Origin: Nostoc sp. CHAB 5844
GTDB lineage: Bacteria; Cyanobacteriota; Cyanobacteriia; Cyanobacteriales; Nostocaceae
DNA: 54,109 bases
Assembly: GCF_020829595.1 (NCBI RefSeq)
Contig: NZ_JAIVFW010000052.1
Coordinates: forward strand, 1 to 54,109
Direction: 5' to 3'
The position numbers and the translations under genes were made by a program. Every line of letters starts with the position of its first letter. Position 1 is the first letter of the stretch. The notes under the pieces were generated by a model. It saw only the letters and a program-made list of their open reading frames with translations, ran no database searches and had not been told where the DNA came from. Of the stretch, positions 46,051 through 54,109 are shown one piece after another.

Positions 46051-47316
46051 ATGTACCAGGATAAACAGCATCGCATTGCCCTCATTTCTGTTGATGGCGA
46101 TCCCGCCATCGAAATTGGTCAAGAAGAGGCTGGAGGTCAAAATGTATATGTGCGTCAAGTAGGTTATGCACTAGCAAAGCTTGGTTGGCAAGTGGATATG
46201 TTCACCCGTCGTAGCAGTCATGATCAAGCGGCAATTGTGCAACATAGCCCAAACTGTCGTACTATTCGCTTAAAGGCTGGCCCAGCTGGATTCATGGGAC
46301 GAGATGTTTTATTTAACCATCTCTCAGAATTCATTGCCGAATTTCAGCGATTCCAACAGCAGCAAGGCTTCCAATACTCCCTAATTCATACCAATTACTG
46401 GTTGTCTTCTTGGGTAGGTATGGAATTGAAAAAGCTGCAACCACTGATTCAGGTACATACCTACCACTCTTTAGGAGCAGTCAAGTACAGAAGTGTTGAT
46501 AATATTCCTCTGGTTGCTACCCAAAGATTAGCTATAGAAAAAGCCTGTTTAGAGACGGTAGATTGTGTAGTCGCCACCAGTCCTCAAGAACAGCAACATA
46601 TGCGGCTATTGGTCTCCAGCAAAGGGCGAATTGAAATGATTCCCTGTGGTACTGATATTGAGAAGTTTGGCGAAATTTCACGCTCGACTGCTAGAGAAAA
46701 GCTAGGCATTGCACCAGATGCCAAAATGGTTCTCTATGTTGGTCGGTTTGACCGTCGTAAGGGAATTGAGACTTTAGTCAGATCCGTGGCTAAATCTAGG
46801 TTTCGGGATGGTGGGAATCTGCAATTATTCATTGGCGGTGGTAGCCGTCCTGGTCAGAGTGATGGGCTTGAGCGCGATCGCATCGCAAACATCGTGACAG
46901 AATTAAAATTAGACGACTGCACAAAATTTACAGGTCGCCTAGATGATACAGTCCTACCCTTCTACTATGCTGCTGCCGATGTTTGCGTAGTACCAAGTCA
47001 CTATGAACCTTTTGGTCTAGTGGCAATAGAAGCAATGGCTAGTCACACTCCGGTTGTGGCGAGTAATGTTGGTGGGTTACAGTTCACAGTCGTACCAGAA
47101 ATCACTGGGTTACTCGCACCACCCAAAGATGAAGATGCTTTTACAGTTGCTATTGATCGCATCCTTGCTAACTCAGCTTGGCGAGATGAATTAAGCGTAG
47201 CTGGACGACAACGAGTAGAAATTGCCTTTAGTTGGGATAGTGTCGCATCTCGTCTGACTCAGCTATATACTCGTCTGCTGGCTCAACCTGAAGCGAAACC
47301 ACAGATTGCTGCTTAG
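46051..47316 (+). CDS. spsB: GT4 glycosyltransferase, probably minimal sucrose-phosphate synthase
   Basis: Landmarks are RIALISVDGDPAIEIGQEEA with GGQNVYVRQVGYALAKLGW (UDP-glucose/fructose-6-phosphate family start), TNYWLSSWVGMELKK, VHTYHSLGAVKYRS, the donor-domain LYVGRFDRRKGIETL, and the E-x7-E site in SHYEPFGLVAIEAM. The 421-aa length equals the single-domain sucrose-phosphate synthases of Nostoc, which lack the phosphatase domain. The product would be sucrose-6-phosphate, used in osmoprotection and in feeding heterocysts. Other sucrose- or trehalose-related GT4 enzymes cannot be ruled out, so the symbol is tentative. GAGGTGA precedes ATG 46051. Confidence 0.75.
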   Translation: MYQDKQHRIALISVDGDPAIEIGQEEAGGQNVYVRQVGYALAKLGWQVDMFTRRSSHDQAAIVQHSPNCRTIRLKAGPAGFMGRDVLFNHLSEFIAEFQRFQQQQGFQYSLIHTNYWLSSWVGMELKKLQPLIQVHTYHSLGAVKYRSVDNIPLVATQRLAIEKACLETVDCVVATSPQEQQHMRLLVSSKGRIEMIPCGTDIEKFGEISRSTAREKLGIAPDAKMVLYVGRFDRRKGIETLVRSVAKSRFRDGGNLQLFIGGGSRPGQSDGLERDRIANIVTELKLDDCTKFTGRLDDTVLPFYYAAADVCVVPSHYEPFGLVAIEAMASHTPVVASNVGGLQFTVVPEITGLLAPPKDEDAFTVAIDRILANSAWRDELSVAGRQRVEIAFSWDSVASRLTQLYTRLLAQPEAKPQIAA

Positions 47317-47615
47317 TTGACAATCAGCCCACAGGCTAAAACCTGGGGCTACACAACTACAAAGATTTTGGCGAGGGTTTCGCTTTTCGCATCCGTGAAT
47401 GCGATCGCTTATCTGACAGGCAACGCTCCGTTTCTTCTCGGATTTTATTCAGCAACTTACAACCAGGAAACATCCAAGTTTTATCCCAACTTGACCCGTG
47501 GGTGGAATCTGGGTGTTTAAGTATAGCCGTAGCCAGATAGGTTAGGACATTCTAAAACGCTAAAACCAATTGACTGCAAGCATTTCACTTTTGACTTTTG
47601 ACTTTTGCTATATAG

Positions 47616-48470
47616 TTATTTTCTTTTAGGGATGACATTCCTAATGCCACTTTTAACACCCATATTATCATCTTTGTAACGAGGGATGATATGAATACTA
47701 GTGTGCATAATATTTTGACCAGCTTCTCGATTGACATTCATTCCCACATTAAAGCCATCAGGTGCAAATTCCATTTTGAGAATCTCTTGGACTTTGTTCA
47801 CCATAAACCAGCAAGCAGATTGCTCTTTAAAAGGTAGTTCAAAATAATTACTAACATGGCGTTTGGGAATTACTAAAATGTGTCCTTTACTTATAGGATA
47901 ACCATCAAACATAGCATAAGCAGTTGCTGATTCAGTTAATAGCTTCAAATTTTTATAGGGATTACAAAATATGCAATTATTATCTGAATTTCGCTGATAA
48001 TTATAGTGGATATATTCATATATTTCTCGGCTTTCATCTAAATAGATTGAATGAAATGGCAGCTTGACAATACATTGATATGTAGGTTTTTTATGAACAT
48101 AATGTTCTCTAAAACCTTCTTTTTTAATATCTCTTCTTACTACAAAATAAGCTTTACCACCTGGTTTTAATAGGTGTGAAACTTCCATGAGAACATTAGC
48201 TTGTTCTTCAGAAAACAAAACATTTAAAACATAAAAACAAATTATCGTATCAAATTGCCCATGAGGATAACGTGGAAAGTAATAAGGATCATAACCTGTG
48301 ATATCACAGCCTTTTTCGCCTAATAATTTAACATCGTTACCAAAACCACAGCCAAAATCTAATATTTTACCTCGAAGTAGGTTTTGATTTAATAAAAACT
48401 TGGCGGGAAATGACAAGTAAGTTCTTTCTATTGCTGTGAGATGAGAGAATTGATTTTTTTGCTGTTGCAT
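47616..48470 (-). CDS. Fusion of class I SAM methyltransferase and HIT domain
   Basis: The N-terminal part (about 1-155) is a Rossmann methyltransferase with motif I KILDFGCGFGNDVKLL (36-50), the acidic strand-2 end DITGYDPYYF, TIICFYVLNVL and LLKPGGKAYFVVRRD. The C-terminal part (about 160-284) is a HIT domain with CIFC (166-169), KGHILVIPKRHVSNYFELP and the active loop MHTSIHIIPRY. In HIT enzymes the loop is HxHxH and the middle His is the nucleophile; here His256-Thr-Ser258-Ile-His260 has Ser instead. Nucleotide hydrolysis by the normal route is therefore doubtful. The substrate is unknown. It is 284 aa and transcribed alone. Confidence 0.8.
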   Translation of the reverse strand: MQQQKNQFSHLTAIERTYLSFPAKFLLNQNLLRGKILDFGCGFGNDVKLLGEKGCDITGYDPYYFPRYPHGQFDTIICFYVLNVLFSEEQANVLMEVSHLLKPGGKAYFVVRRDIKKEGFREHYVHKKPTYQCIVKLPFHSIYLDESREIYEYIHYNYQRNSDNNCIFCNPYKNLKLLTESATAYAMFDGYPISKGHILVIPKRHVSNYFELPFKEQSACWFMVNKVQEILKMEFAPDGFNVGMNVNREAGQNIMHTSIHIIPRYKDDNMGVKSGIRNVIPKRK

Positions 48471-48552
48471 AGAATGCCAATTTTTTGGTCATTCCTGTCT
48501 TAGCACAGCTGATATTAAAATCGTTATTTTGACCAATCTTAGCTTAAAAACT

Positions 48553-48595
48553 AAAAAAGGATATGCACTGTAAAACGTTTCACAGCACATATCCT
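48553..48595 (-). terminator. Intrinsic terminator of the 48610-49020 gene
   Basis: On the minus strand AGGATATG..CTGT pairs with ACAG..CATATCCT (8 bp plus 4 bp, with a TG/TG internal loop) and is followed by TTTTTTAG. It begins 14 bases after the stop. Confidence 0.8.
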
Positions 48596-48609
48596 TGGCT
48601 TCGCCTGAT

Positions 48610-49020
48610 TTACTTAATTGCCAAAAGTTCTGAAACTGCTGCGTGTGCTAACACAACGCTAGGTTCACGCTGGAGAGCAGCATAATATTTTCTCGCAAAC
48701 TCATTACCTACCTCTGACGGTGCAATCAGAATGCGGGTATTTGCCATTAAATTTTGTACATCTTCCACCGATATGGGTTGATCAGATGATAAAGTTTCAT
48801 CAATTTGCACAACTAATTCGGAAATCCGATGTAGCCAAGCAAATTGCTCATCACCAACAACAAGCTGAAAGAGTTCACTATTCGATACTCGTCCACGCAC
48901 CTGTTCATAAGTGATGCGTTCTATATCTAGTAACATCCGATGAAGATAGAGTAATTTGTTTCGTAAATCACGCAGATATTGATGTTGATTGATTCGTTGT
49001 AGAAGTGTGTTAGCAGTCAA
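48610..49020 (-). CDS. Helical protein of unknown function
   Basis: The 136-aa product is almost wholly helical and charged (YLRDLRNKLLYLHRMLLDIE, LVVGDEQFAWLHRISELVVQ, NEFARKYYAALQREPSVVL). No Cys, signal or membrane segment is visible. I do not recognise a characterised family; it is likely a conserved cyanobacterial protein. It is monocistronic, with its own terminator. The 49021-49353 spacer upstream is AT-rich and holds divergent promoters; I see nothing else in it. Confidence 0.6.
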   Translation of the reverse strand: MTANTLLQRINQHQYLRDLRNKLLYLHRMLLDIERITYEQVRGRVSNSELFQLVVGDEQFAWLHRISELVVQIDETLSSDQPISVEDVQNLMANTRILIAPSEVGNEFARKYYAALQREPSVVLAHAAVSELLAIK

Positions 49021-49353
49021 TGTAATTTATCCTCTCGTGACGATATTTCTAATTGCTTAAATACTTTTAGCTATGAATACAAGCTGTACTTTTAGAGCAT
49101 TTATAAAAGTATAGATAAATCAGGTAATCGAATTTAGACAGCAATATACTAGCGTTGTAAATTAAGTAGTCACTTTCTGCACGCTGTCATCAAAGTCACT
49201 TTACTAGATAAATTTCATATATGGTTAATCATAGATCAAATATCTGAAGCATAACAAATAGAGCTTACACTACTTTTATTTCGGAAAACCCTCGGTAAAT
49301 TAATAAAGATGATTCTTGTCACACTATATTTTTAAAGTTCGATTGGCTTGCAA

Positions 49354-49626
49354 ATGAATATGGGAATAATCGAGCCTTACAGTAGCGGGTTTCTAGAAAT
49401 TTTACCGGAGGGTGAAAGCAGTGACTATTGGTTGATTGCAGGTATACACATCAATGGCGAAGTCTTCTGTCCCAGTCCGCGACTTTATCGTTCTGAACGG
49501 GTAGCACTAGCAAGGGCTGCACAACTTTATGATTGGATCGCTGACAATAAGCCACAAATTAGTGCTGGAGATTTCTACTGCTCACCGTTAAATGTATCCC
49601 TTTGGTATCAACCAAAATTATCTTAG
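49354..49626 (+). CDS. Small protein of unknown function
   Basis: A 90-aa protein starting MNMGIIEPYSSGFLEILP; ATG 49354 and ATG 49360 are both possible. A central patch GIHINGEVFCPSPRLYRSER and the end SPLNVSLWYQPKLS suggest a compact beta-rich fold. No membrane segment. The family is not recognised. It is convergent with the agmatinase-like gene (33 bases apart). Confidence 0.5.
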   Translation: MNMGIIEPYSSGFLEILPEGESSDYWLIAGIHINGEVFCPSPRLYRSERVALARAAQLYDWIADNKPQISAGDFYCSPLNVSLWYQPKLS

Positions 49627-49659
49627 AGGATGTTTACTGAAAATTTTTTTATGAGTTTC

Positions 49660-50697
49660 TCATCGCTGAGATAATTCCATTAAATTCGCCAGCTTATACA
49701 CAACTCGCGCACCTACATTGCCGTCCCACTCTGCATCACCAACTTCACAAACATCAAAACCAATAATTTTTCTCCCGCTATTCACTAATTCACGGAATAG
49801 ACAGAATGTTTGCTCTAATTCCAACCCACCAGCCACAGGAGTACCTGTATTCGGACATAGTTTCGGATCTAAACCATCCACATCAAAGCTAATGTAAACA
49901 TATTCCGGCAAATGACTGATAATTTCGCGGCATATCTCAATCCAAGTGATTCCAGCATAGAGTTTTTGCTTAATTACTGGGTCATAATAGGCAGCAATGC
50001 GACCATGAGATTGGTCAATCATTTGCACTTCATCATGACTAATATCACGTAAACCTACCTGTACTAATTTAGAGATTTGCGGTAGTTTCAAAGCATTGAA
50101 CATGATGGAGGCATGAGAAAATTCAAATCCCTCATAGGCATCGCGTAAATCTGCATGTGCGTCAATGTGCAGAACTCCGTAGTTGGGGTATTTAGTCGCT
50201 AATGCTTGGAAAGCACCCAATGGAGAACTGTGATCCCCACCAATGACTGCAACTTGCTTACCTTGATTTATAGCTTCCTGACACTGTGTAAATAGCGATT
50301 GATTCACTTGTTGAGAAGCCTGATTAATTTCTGTCAGGATTTGAGTTAAATCTGGTGTATCTGTTAAGGGTTGGCTTTGTGCTAGTCTTGCGATAATTTG
50401 GGCAGCTAAGGTGCGATAGTAGTTATTTTTTTCTAAAGTATCTTGAGGAATTTCAACCAAAAAAATTCCCTGTTTCCAGCCATTAGGATTGTCAAAGTCA
50501 AATAAATCCAGTTGAATTGAAGCATCTAGGATTCTTTGGGGGCCGTTTGCTGTACCTCCACCATAGGAAACGGTAACTTCCCAAGGTACTGCAAAGACAA
50601 TTAAGTTTGCTGACTCGTAATCAAACGGCAAACCAAAGAGGTTGCCATTAATTTCACCTACACCACTAGGATTGTAGTTTTGGAGTTGGTTAATCAT
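49660..50697 (-). CDS. speB: Agmatinase/ureohydrolase family enzyme
   Basis: Ureohydrolases use two metal ions to split a guanidino group into urea plus amine. Metal-ligand motifs are VIGGDHSSPLGAF, LHIDAHADLRDAYEG and YISFDVDGLDP, followed by TGTPVAGGLE. At 345 aa it is longer than the 300-aa agmatinases because of an insertion near 95-135. Cyanobacterial relatives include an agmatinase needed for arginine catabolism in Anabaena, but also guanidine hydrolase; sequence alone does not fix the substrate. With the cyanophycinase-like gene in the same window it fits arginine turnover. Single gene on the minus strand. Confidence 0.78.
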   Translation of the reverse strand: MINQLQNYNPSGVGEINGNLFGLPFDYESANLIVFAVPWEVTVSYGGGTANGPQRILDASIQLDLFDFDNPNGWKQGIFLVEIPQDTLEKNNYYRTLAAQIIARLAQSQPLTDTPDLTQILTEINQASQQVNQSLFTQCQEAINQGKQVAVIGGDHSSPLGAFQALATKYPNYGVLHIDAHADLRDAYEGFEFSHASIMFNALKLPQISKLVQVGLRDISHDEVQMIDQSHGRIAAYYDPVIKQKLYAGITWIEICREIISHLPEYVYISFDVDGLDPKLCPNTGTPVAGGLELEQTFCLFRELVNSGRKIIGFDVCEVGDAEWDGNVGARVVYKLANLMELSQR

Positions 50698-50764
50698 TGA
50701 TCGCCTGCTGGATTTACCTGGGTAGAAATGATCCTGTCTGTATGTATTTTAGCGATCGCCCTGG

Positions 50765-51220
50765 TTATTCACCATTTTCCCATGCCGCAAATCTCAAAAG
50801 TTTTTTAATTTCAGCTATTAAAATATTAGATTCTACAGGTTTATGTACATAGCTTTGAAAACCAGATAAAAATGCCAGATTATAACTGTCGTCTGAATTG
50901 AGAGCAGTTAAAGCAATGGCAGGCGTATACAGTTTTTGTAACAGCAACATTTGTCTAACTTTGCGAATTAAAGAATATCCATCTACTTTTGGCATAGCAA
51001 TATCAAAAATTAAAATATCAAATCTAAAATTTTTGATTACCTCCAGTGCTTCTAATGCTGATGTTGCTGTTGTTACTTGCACACCGTAGCTTTCTAATAT
51101 AAAAGTAGTCAAATAAAGGCTATCTTCGTTATCATCTACTACAAGAATTTGCAAACCCTCTAGAGATTGGTCATTGTTTATATCATCTTGGAGATGCGAA
51201 TCTTCATAATTATTAGTCAT
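50765..51220 (-). CDS. Single-domain response regulator
   Basis: The start is ATG 51220 (MTNNYEDSHLQDDINN), with GGAG about 12 bases upstream. After a 30-residue acidic lead comes one receiver: acidic pair LVVDDNEDS, phospho-Asp in ILIFDIAMPKVDGY, Thr in AIALTALNS, Lys in SYVHKPVES. The style (FDIAMPKVDG, HKP) is that of receivers found in hybrid kinases. No output domain and no kinase nearby. 151 aa. Confidence 0.83.
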   Translation of the reverse strand: MTNNYEDSHLQDDINNDQSLEGLQILVVDDNEDSLYLTTFILESYGVQVTTATSALEALEVIKNFRFDILIFDIAMPKVDGYSLIRKVRQMLLLQKLYTPAIALTALNSDDSYNLAFLSGFQSYVHKPVESNILIAEIKKLLRFAAWENGE

Positions 51221-51391
51221 GATAATCTGTGCCTCCCTAGTTGGCCTAATCAATTACGGAGGAATTCCCGGTAGGAGTCAGTATGCAGCTGACAACTACT
51301 GGGCAACTTACAATTAACTTACCATGACATAAGTCCAATATCTTTACAAAAATTTATATTTATCAGCATTATTTAGAAAAATTATGAATAA

Positions 51392-51430
51392 ATAAACACA
51401 GATTCATTATTAATATGAATCTGTGTTTAT
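51392..51430 (-). terminator. Hairpin downstream of the three-helix membrane protein gene
   Basis: A perfect 16-bp stem ATAAACACAGATTCAT/ATGAATCTGTGTTTAT with a 7-base loop, followed on the minus strand by TCATAATTTTTC. It is strong, but its T-run is offset. Confidence 0.65.
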
Positions 51431-51486
51431 CTACTGATATTGGTTAATAGGTAATATTTGTAACATACCTACCAAATAATTCCACA

Positions 51487-51822
51487 TCAGACAGTTTTAG
51501 AAAGAGTAGGCTGGTTAACAAAGCGTCTGTGAAAAATCATTGCAGCAATATTCGTCAACAAACAAGTAATTGCTAAAGACAACAAAATATAAGTGGGAGC
51601 CATGACTATACCAATAACGAACCAACTATATACGTGCAGTGTCATCACTAAAGCAAAAATAATGGCAATTCCCACGATTGGCTGCACTTGATGTATTGGT
51701 CGACGTAACGCCGTCATGATGATAGTTAATAGGGTGGCAATTAAGTTGGCTGGTACAAGAAATGCACAAATACCAACACAATTGGCACGAGAAAATTCTG
51801 CTAGGGTATGAAAATCGAGCAT
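51487..51822 (-). CDS. Small membrane protein with three helices, function unknown
   Basis: A 111-aa protein with hydrophobic segments VGICAFLVPANLIATLLTII, IVGIAIIFALVMTLHVYSWF and PTYILLSLAITCLLTNIAAM, so it is probably an inner-membrane or thylakoid protein. ATG 51822 is preferred to TTG 51825. No motif or family recognised. It is monocistronic, ending at the 51392-51430 hairpin. The 51826-52116 spacer is AT-rich with nothing recognisable. Confidence 0.6.
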   Translation of the reverse strand: MLDFHTLAEFSRANCVGICAFLVPANLIATLLTIIMTALRRPIHQVQPIVGIAIIFALVMTLHVYSWFVIGIVMAPTYILLSLAITCLLTNIAAMIFHRRFVNQPTLSKTV

Positions 51823-52090
51823 CAATTTTAGTTAGATTAGTTAGAGACGATTAAGATTTTAAATAAACAAATTAAATATATTTTTATGTATCTCAATTAA
51901 CACTAGCATTTATTGAAAGTAAATACTCCGCCAATGTAACATAAATTAAACATAGCAATCTAATTTGTATTGATAAACCAAGGAGTGGAGGCAGAAAATA
52001 TGGAGTATATTTATTCATTTATTTAGACAGATTGTAGTTAAATAAATTCAAGATTACGAATAGTTAATATTAAAAAATTGAAATAATTCA

Positions 52091-52107
52091 GGTGGGCTGT
52101 ACCCACC
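52091..52107 (-). terminator. Short hairpin after the fasciclin gene
   Basis: GGTGGG/CCCACC with a 5-base loop, 10 bases after the stop of the minus-strand fasciclin gene. It is followed by TGAATTATTT, so the T-run is weak. Confidence 0.4.
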
Positions 52108-52116
52108 TTAAGTCCA

Positions 52117-52518
52117 TTAACCCGGCAAAATCACTGTATCAATAACATGAATTATCCCATTATCGGCATTGATATCTGCTGCTAAGACAGTAGCATTTTT
52201 GATTTCAAATCCATCAGAACAATCTATTTTAATGGTTGAACCTTCTACAGAAGTAACTGTATCTAGTTTTGCTAAATCAGCCTTGGTCAGCTTCCCTGAA
52301 ACGACGTGATACTTTAAAATTCTTGTTAGCTGAGGAATATTTTGTACCAAAGTTTGTATTGTTCCAGGTGGTAACTTGGCAAAAGCCTGATCATTTGGTG
52401 CAAAAACTGTAAACGGCCCCGGACTTTTTAATGTTTCAACTAAACCAGCCACTTGTACAGCAGTTACCAACGTTTTGAAAGAATCGTTACTGACCGCAAT
52501 ATCAACAATATCAGCCAT
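52117..52518 (-). CDS. Fasciclin (FAS1) domain protein
   Basis: This is a single FAS1 domain covering the whole 133 aa: H1 block [20 protein letters not shown], central [19 protein letters not shown], and the end [16 protein letters not shown]1 domains mediate adhesion or ligand binding. No signal peptide is seen ([20 protein letters not shown]), so the protein may be cytoplasmic or exported by an unusual route, as in several cyanobacterial relatives. Single gene. Confidence 0.9.
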   Translation of the reverse strand: MADIVDIAVSNDSFKTLVTAVQVAGLVETLKSPGPFTVFAPNDQAFAKLPPGTIQTLVQNIPQLTRILKYHVVSGKLTKADLAKLDTVTSVEGSTIKIDCSDGFEIKNATVLAADINADNGIIHVIDTVILPG

Positions 52519-52677
52519 ATTTTTTACCTATTCACTGCTAAAAATTTTAATTTATATTAAAGCAGTTTAATTTTTTTTACAGAAACTTAAGTTAGAAAAG
52601 TAGAATGTCATAAATAAAAATCAATCTAATTAATAGATACTACTCAATAGTCATGAGAAAATTTTGTGGTAGAAGAA

Positions 52678-53616
52678 ATGTGCGATCGCAAGTACGCCAT
52701 CATCGGAACAGGTGCATTAGGTGGGTTTTATGGTGCTAAACTGCAAAAAGCTGGTTTAGATGTCCACTTTTTACTCAAGAGTGATTACGAACACGTCAGT
52801 CAATATGGTTTAATCATTGAATCCAAAGATGGCGACTTTACCTTACCACAAGTTAACGCCTATGACGACGTAACAAAAATGCCACAGTGCGATGTGGTCA
52901 TAGTTGCACTCAAAACCACACAGAATTATTTATTATCACAATTATTGCCACCTGTGATGAAAAATAATGGGGTGGTATTAGTATTACAAAATGGATTAGG
53001 TATAGAAGAAGAAGTCGCTCAAATCGTTGGGAATCTCAATGTTATTGGTGGCTTATGTTTTTTGTGTTCTAACAAAGTAGGAAAAGGTCATATTCGTCAT
53101 TTAGATTATGGACAAATTGCTTTAGGAGAATATGCCCTTAACTATAAAGCTACGGGAATTACCAGCAGAATACAGCAAATTGCTTATGACTTTCAAAATG
53201 CTGGCATATCGATTGAATTAACAGAAGACTTACTATTAGCACGTTGGCAAAAATTAGTCTGGAACATCCCTTATAATGGACTGTCTGTGATTCTTAATGC
53301 CAGAACAGATGAATTAATGGCAGATTCATACACCCGTCAATTAGTTGAACAATTGATGTATGAAGTAGCCGCAGGAGCAAAAATTACTGGACGTATTATT
53401 GCTGACAGCTTCATTCAAACAATGCTTGATTACACAATCAAAATGAAGCCTTACCGCACCAGCATGAAAATTGACTATGACGAACATCGCCCTTTGGAAG
53501 TTGAAGCAATTTTCGGGAACCCATTACGCAAAGCGCAAGCTGCAAATGTATTTTTACTGCAAATTAGCTGCTTGTACAATCAGTTAAAGTTTTTAGATAC
53601 GAGAAATCAACGCTAA
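52678..53616 (+). CDS. PanE-like 2-dehydropantoate 2-reductase family protein
   Basis: The N-terminal Rossmann fold begins YAIIGTGALGGFYGAKLQKAG (GxGxxG for NADP). The C-terminal helical domain includes the catalytic-Lys region ARWQKLVWNIPYNGLSVIL. At 312 aa it has the family size. Ketopantoate reduction leads to pantothenate, but this family has many paralogues with other 2-keto acid substrates, so I do not give a symbol. ATG 52678 or GTG 52666 can start it; neither has a good ribosome site. It is divergent from the fasciclin gene. An AATATTGCC inverted repeat (53644-53691) follows. Confidence 0.75.
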   Translation: MCDRKYAIIGTGALGGFYGAKLQKAGLDVHFLLKSDYEHVSQYGLIIESKDGDFTLPQVNAYDDVTKMPQCDVVIVALKTTQNYLLSQLLPPVMKNNGVVLVLQNGLGIEEEVAQIVGNLNVIGGLCFLCSNKVGKGHIRHLDYGQIALGEYALNYKATGITSRIQQIAYDFQNAGISIELTEDLLLARWQKLVWNIPYNGLSVILNARTDELMADSYTRQLVEQLMYEVAAGAKITGRIIADSFIQTMLDYTIKMKPYRTSMKIDYDEHRPLEVEAIFGNPLRKAQAANVFLLQISCLYNQLKFLDTRNQR

Positions 53617-53643
53617 TTTGATTGATAAATTTACAATTAAAAA

Positions 53644-53691
53644 GGCAATATTTAGAGACAAAATTCAGAAAAATTTCTACTCAATATTGCC
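53644..53691 (+). terminator. Inverted repeat after the PanE-like gene
   Basis: GGCAATATT (53644-53652) and AATATTGCC (53683-53691) form a perfect 9-bp stem with a 30-base loop. There is no T-run; it may be an element end, not a terminator. Confidence 0.35.
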
Positions 53692-53692
53692 T

Positions 53693-53731
53693 ATCGCCTT
53701 TTAAACCTCTAAAATACAAAAAGCGCTCGCC
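53693..53731. repeat. 39-bp dispersed repeat, copy 2
   Basis: It matches 5273-5311 at 37 of 39 positions in the same orientation; the HIP1 site is mutated to GCGCTCGC. It lies just beyond the PanE-like gene. Confidence 0.7.
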
Positions 53732-53828
53732 CAACTTGCAACAATTGCAATTCACAAAAGCGCGGCTTTTAGATCTTTCAAATGACCATAGCAAGCAAAG
53801 GTCATAAAAATATTGGAAATCAGTAAAA

Positions 53829-54109
53829 AAGCAGAGGAGCAGGGGGGCAGAGGAGCAGGGGAGCAGAGGGGCGGGGAGAAAAACTACCCACACTCTTGTA
53901 GGGCTTCAACCAAGGGAGCAAGAGAGCAAGGGAGCTATCGCCCACAAGGGGCGAGGCTTTGAACCTTATCTTTTGAGTAAAATAATTAGGGCTTGCTGAA
54001 AAAAAAGAAAAGGAGACAATCTCTAGAATCTCAAAGCAAATAAGTATATTCAGGTGCAAGGAAAGAAGGTAAAATAGCTCAAAATCCTTGCATCACAGTG
54101 GTCAGACTG
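53829..54109. other. Terminal repeat-rich, gene-free DNA
   Basis: GGAGCAGGGGGGCAGAGGAG-type tandem spacer (53832-53880), then GGGAGCAAG units and GCCCACAAGGGGCGAGGC. From about 53988, AGGGCTTGCTGAAAAAAAAG begins a stretch whose style resembles the outer end of a cyanobacterial insertion element running off the window. The latter is only an impression. No supportable gene. Confidence 0.35.

Noticed and set aside
47317-47520. 67-codon frame starting with TTG directly after the sucrose-phosphate synthase-like stop
   Set aside because: It spans CAGGCTAAAACCTGGGGCTACACA, a common cyanobacterial spacer repeat, has no ribosome site and shows no protein family pattern.
53681-54059. Frames in the terminal repeat region (Pro/Leu/Ser-rich)
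   Set aside because: They translate GGAGCAGGG-type tandem spacer and are not genes.

Overview
The window comes from a filamentous, Nostoc-like cyanobacterium (order Nostocales). Supporting signs are the very frequent GCGATCGC (HIP1) palindromes, short tandemly repeated spacers of the Nostoc STRR type, a cyanophycinase-like peptidase, a minimal cyanobacterial sucrose-phosphate synthase-like enzyme, a CruP-like flavoprotein, a PEP-CTERM protein, and many GAF and receiver-domain signalling proteins. No rRNA, tRNA or CRISPR array is visible. It looks like ordinary chromosome scattered with decayed mobile DNA, not a phage or plasmid.

Layout. 1-5.3 kb: the end of an IS4-like element, ilvB, a cyanophycinase-like peptidase, a GT4 glycosyltransferase and a decayed ORF. 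5.3-12.9 kb: envelope and membrane proteins (beta-barrel, RDD-pentapeptide protein, small membrane protein, secreted proteins), a second IS4-like remnant, a cysteine-motif protein, glucokinase and a histidine phosphatase. 13-18.5 kb: a candidate small RNA, a STAND-like ATPase, and a two-component operon. That operon has a five-domain regulator, a sensor that has lost its kinase half, and two receivers. 18.5-23 kb: a palindromic repeat block, small conserved proteins, a SirB1-like protein and a choice-of-anchor-L/PEP-CTERM protein behind a long AT-rich spacer. 23-28.5 kb: ATP synthase beta and epsilon, a Uma2 nuclease, two gene scraps and a large SPFH protein. 28.5-36.5 kb: ackA, tal, pyk, gap and xfp, all on the minus strand. 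36.9-38.3 kb: a toxin-antitoxin-like mini-operon whose Doc toxin runs into a transposase scrap, then a second palindromic repeat block. 38.5-54.1 kb: a four-GAF histidine kinase, a second cysteine-motif protein, a CruP-like protein, a sucrose-phosphate synthase-like enzyme, a methyltransferase-HIT fusion, an agmatinase-like ureohydrolase, a receiver, a fasciclin protein and a PanE-like reductase.

How the genes work together. The clearest metabolic unit is xfp-gap-pyk-tal-ackA. Phosphoketolase splits xylulose-5-phosphate or fructose-6-phosphate into acetyl-phosphate plus glyceraldehyde-3-phosphate or erythrose-4-phosphate. AckA draws ATP from acetyl-phosphate, Gap and Pyk carry the triose towards pyruvate, and Tal rebalances sugar phosphates. 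Glucokinase and the sucrose-phosphate synthase-like enzyme fit the same sugar economy. The cyanophycinase-like peptidase and the agmatinase-like enzyme point to arginine/nitrogen-reserve turnover, although the two genes are far apart.

The most interesting items are: the multi-domain regulator next to a beheaded sensor; the kinase with three near-identical GAF domains that keep a Cys-His pair at the bilin-attachment position of cyanobacteriochromes; the methyltransferase-HIT fusion with Ser in place of the nucleophilic His; the paired cysteine-motif proteins; and the Doc gene cut by an IS fragment. I found no convincing wholly new multi-gene defence system.
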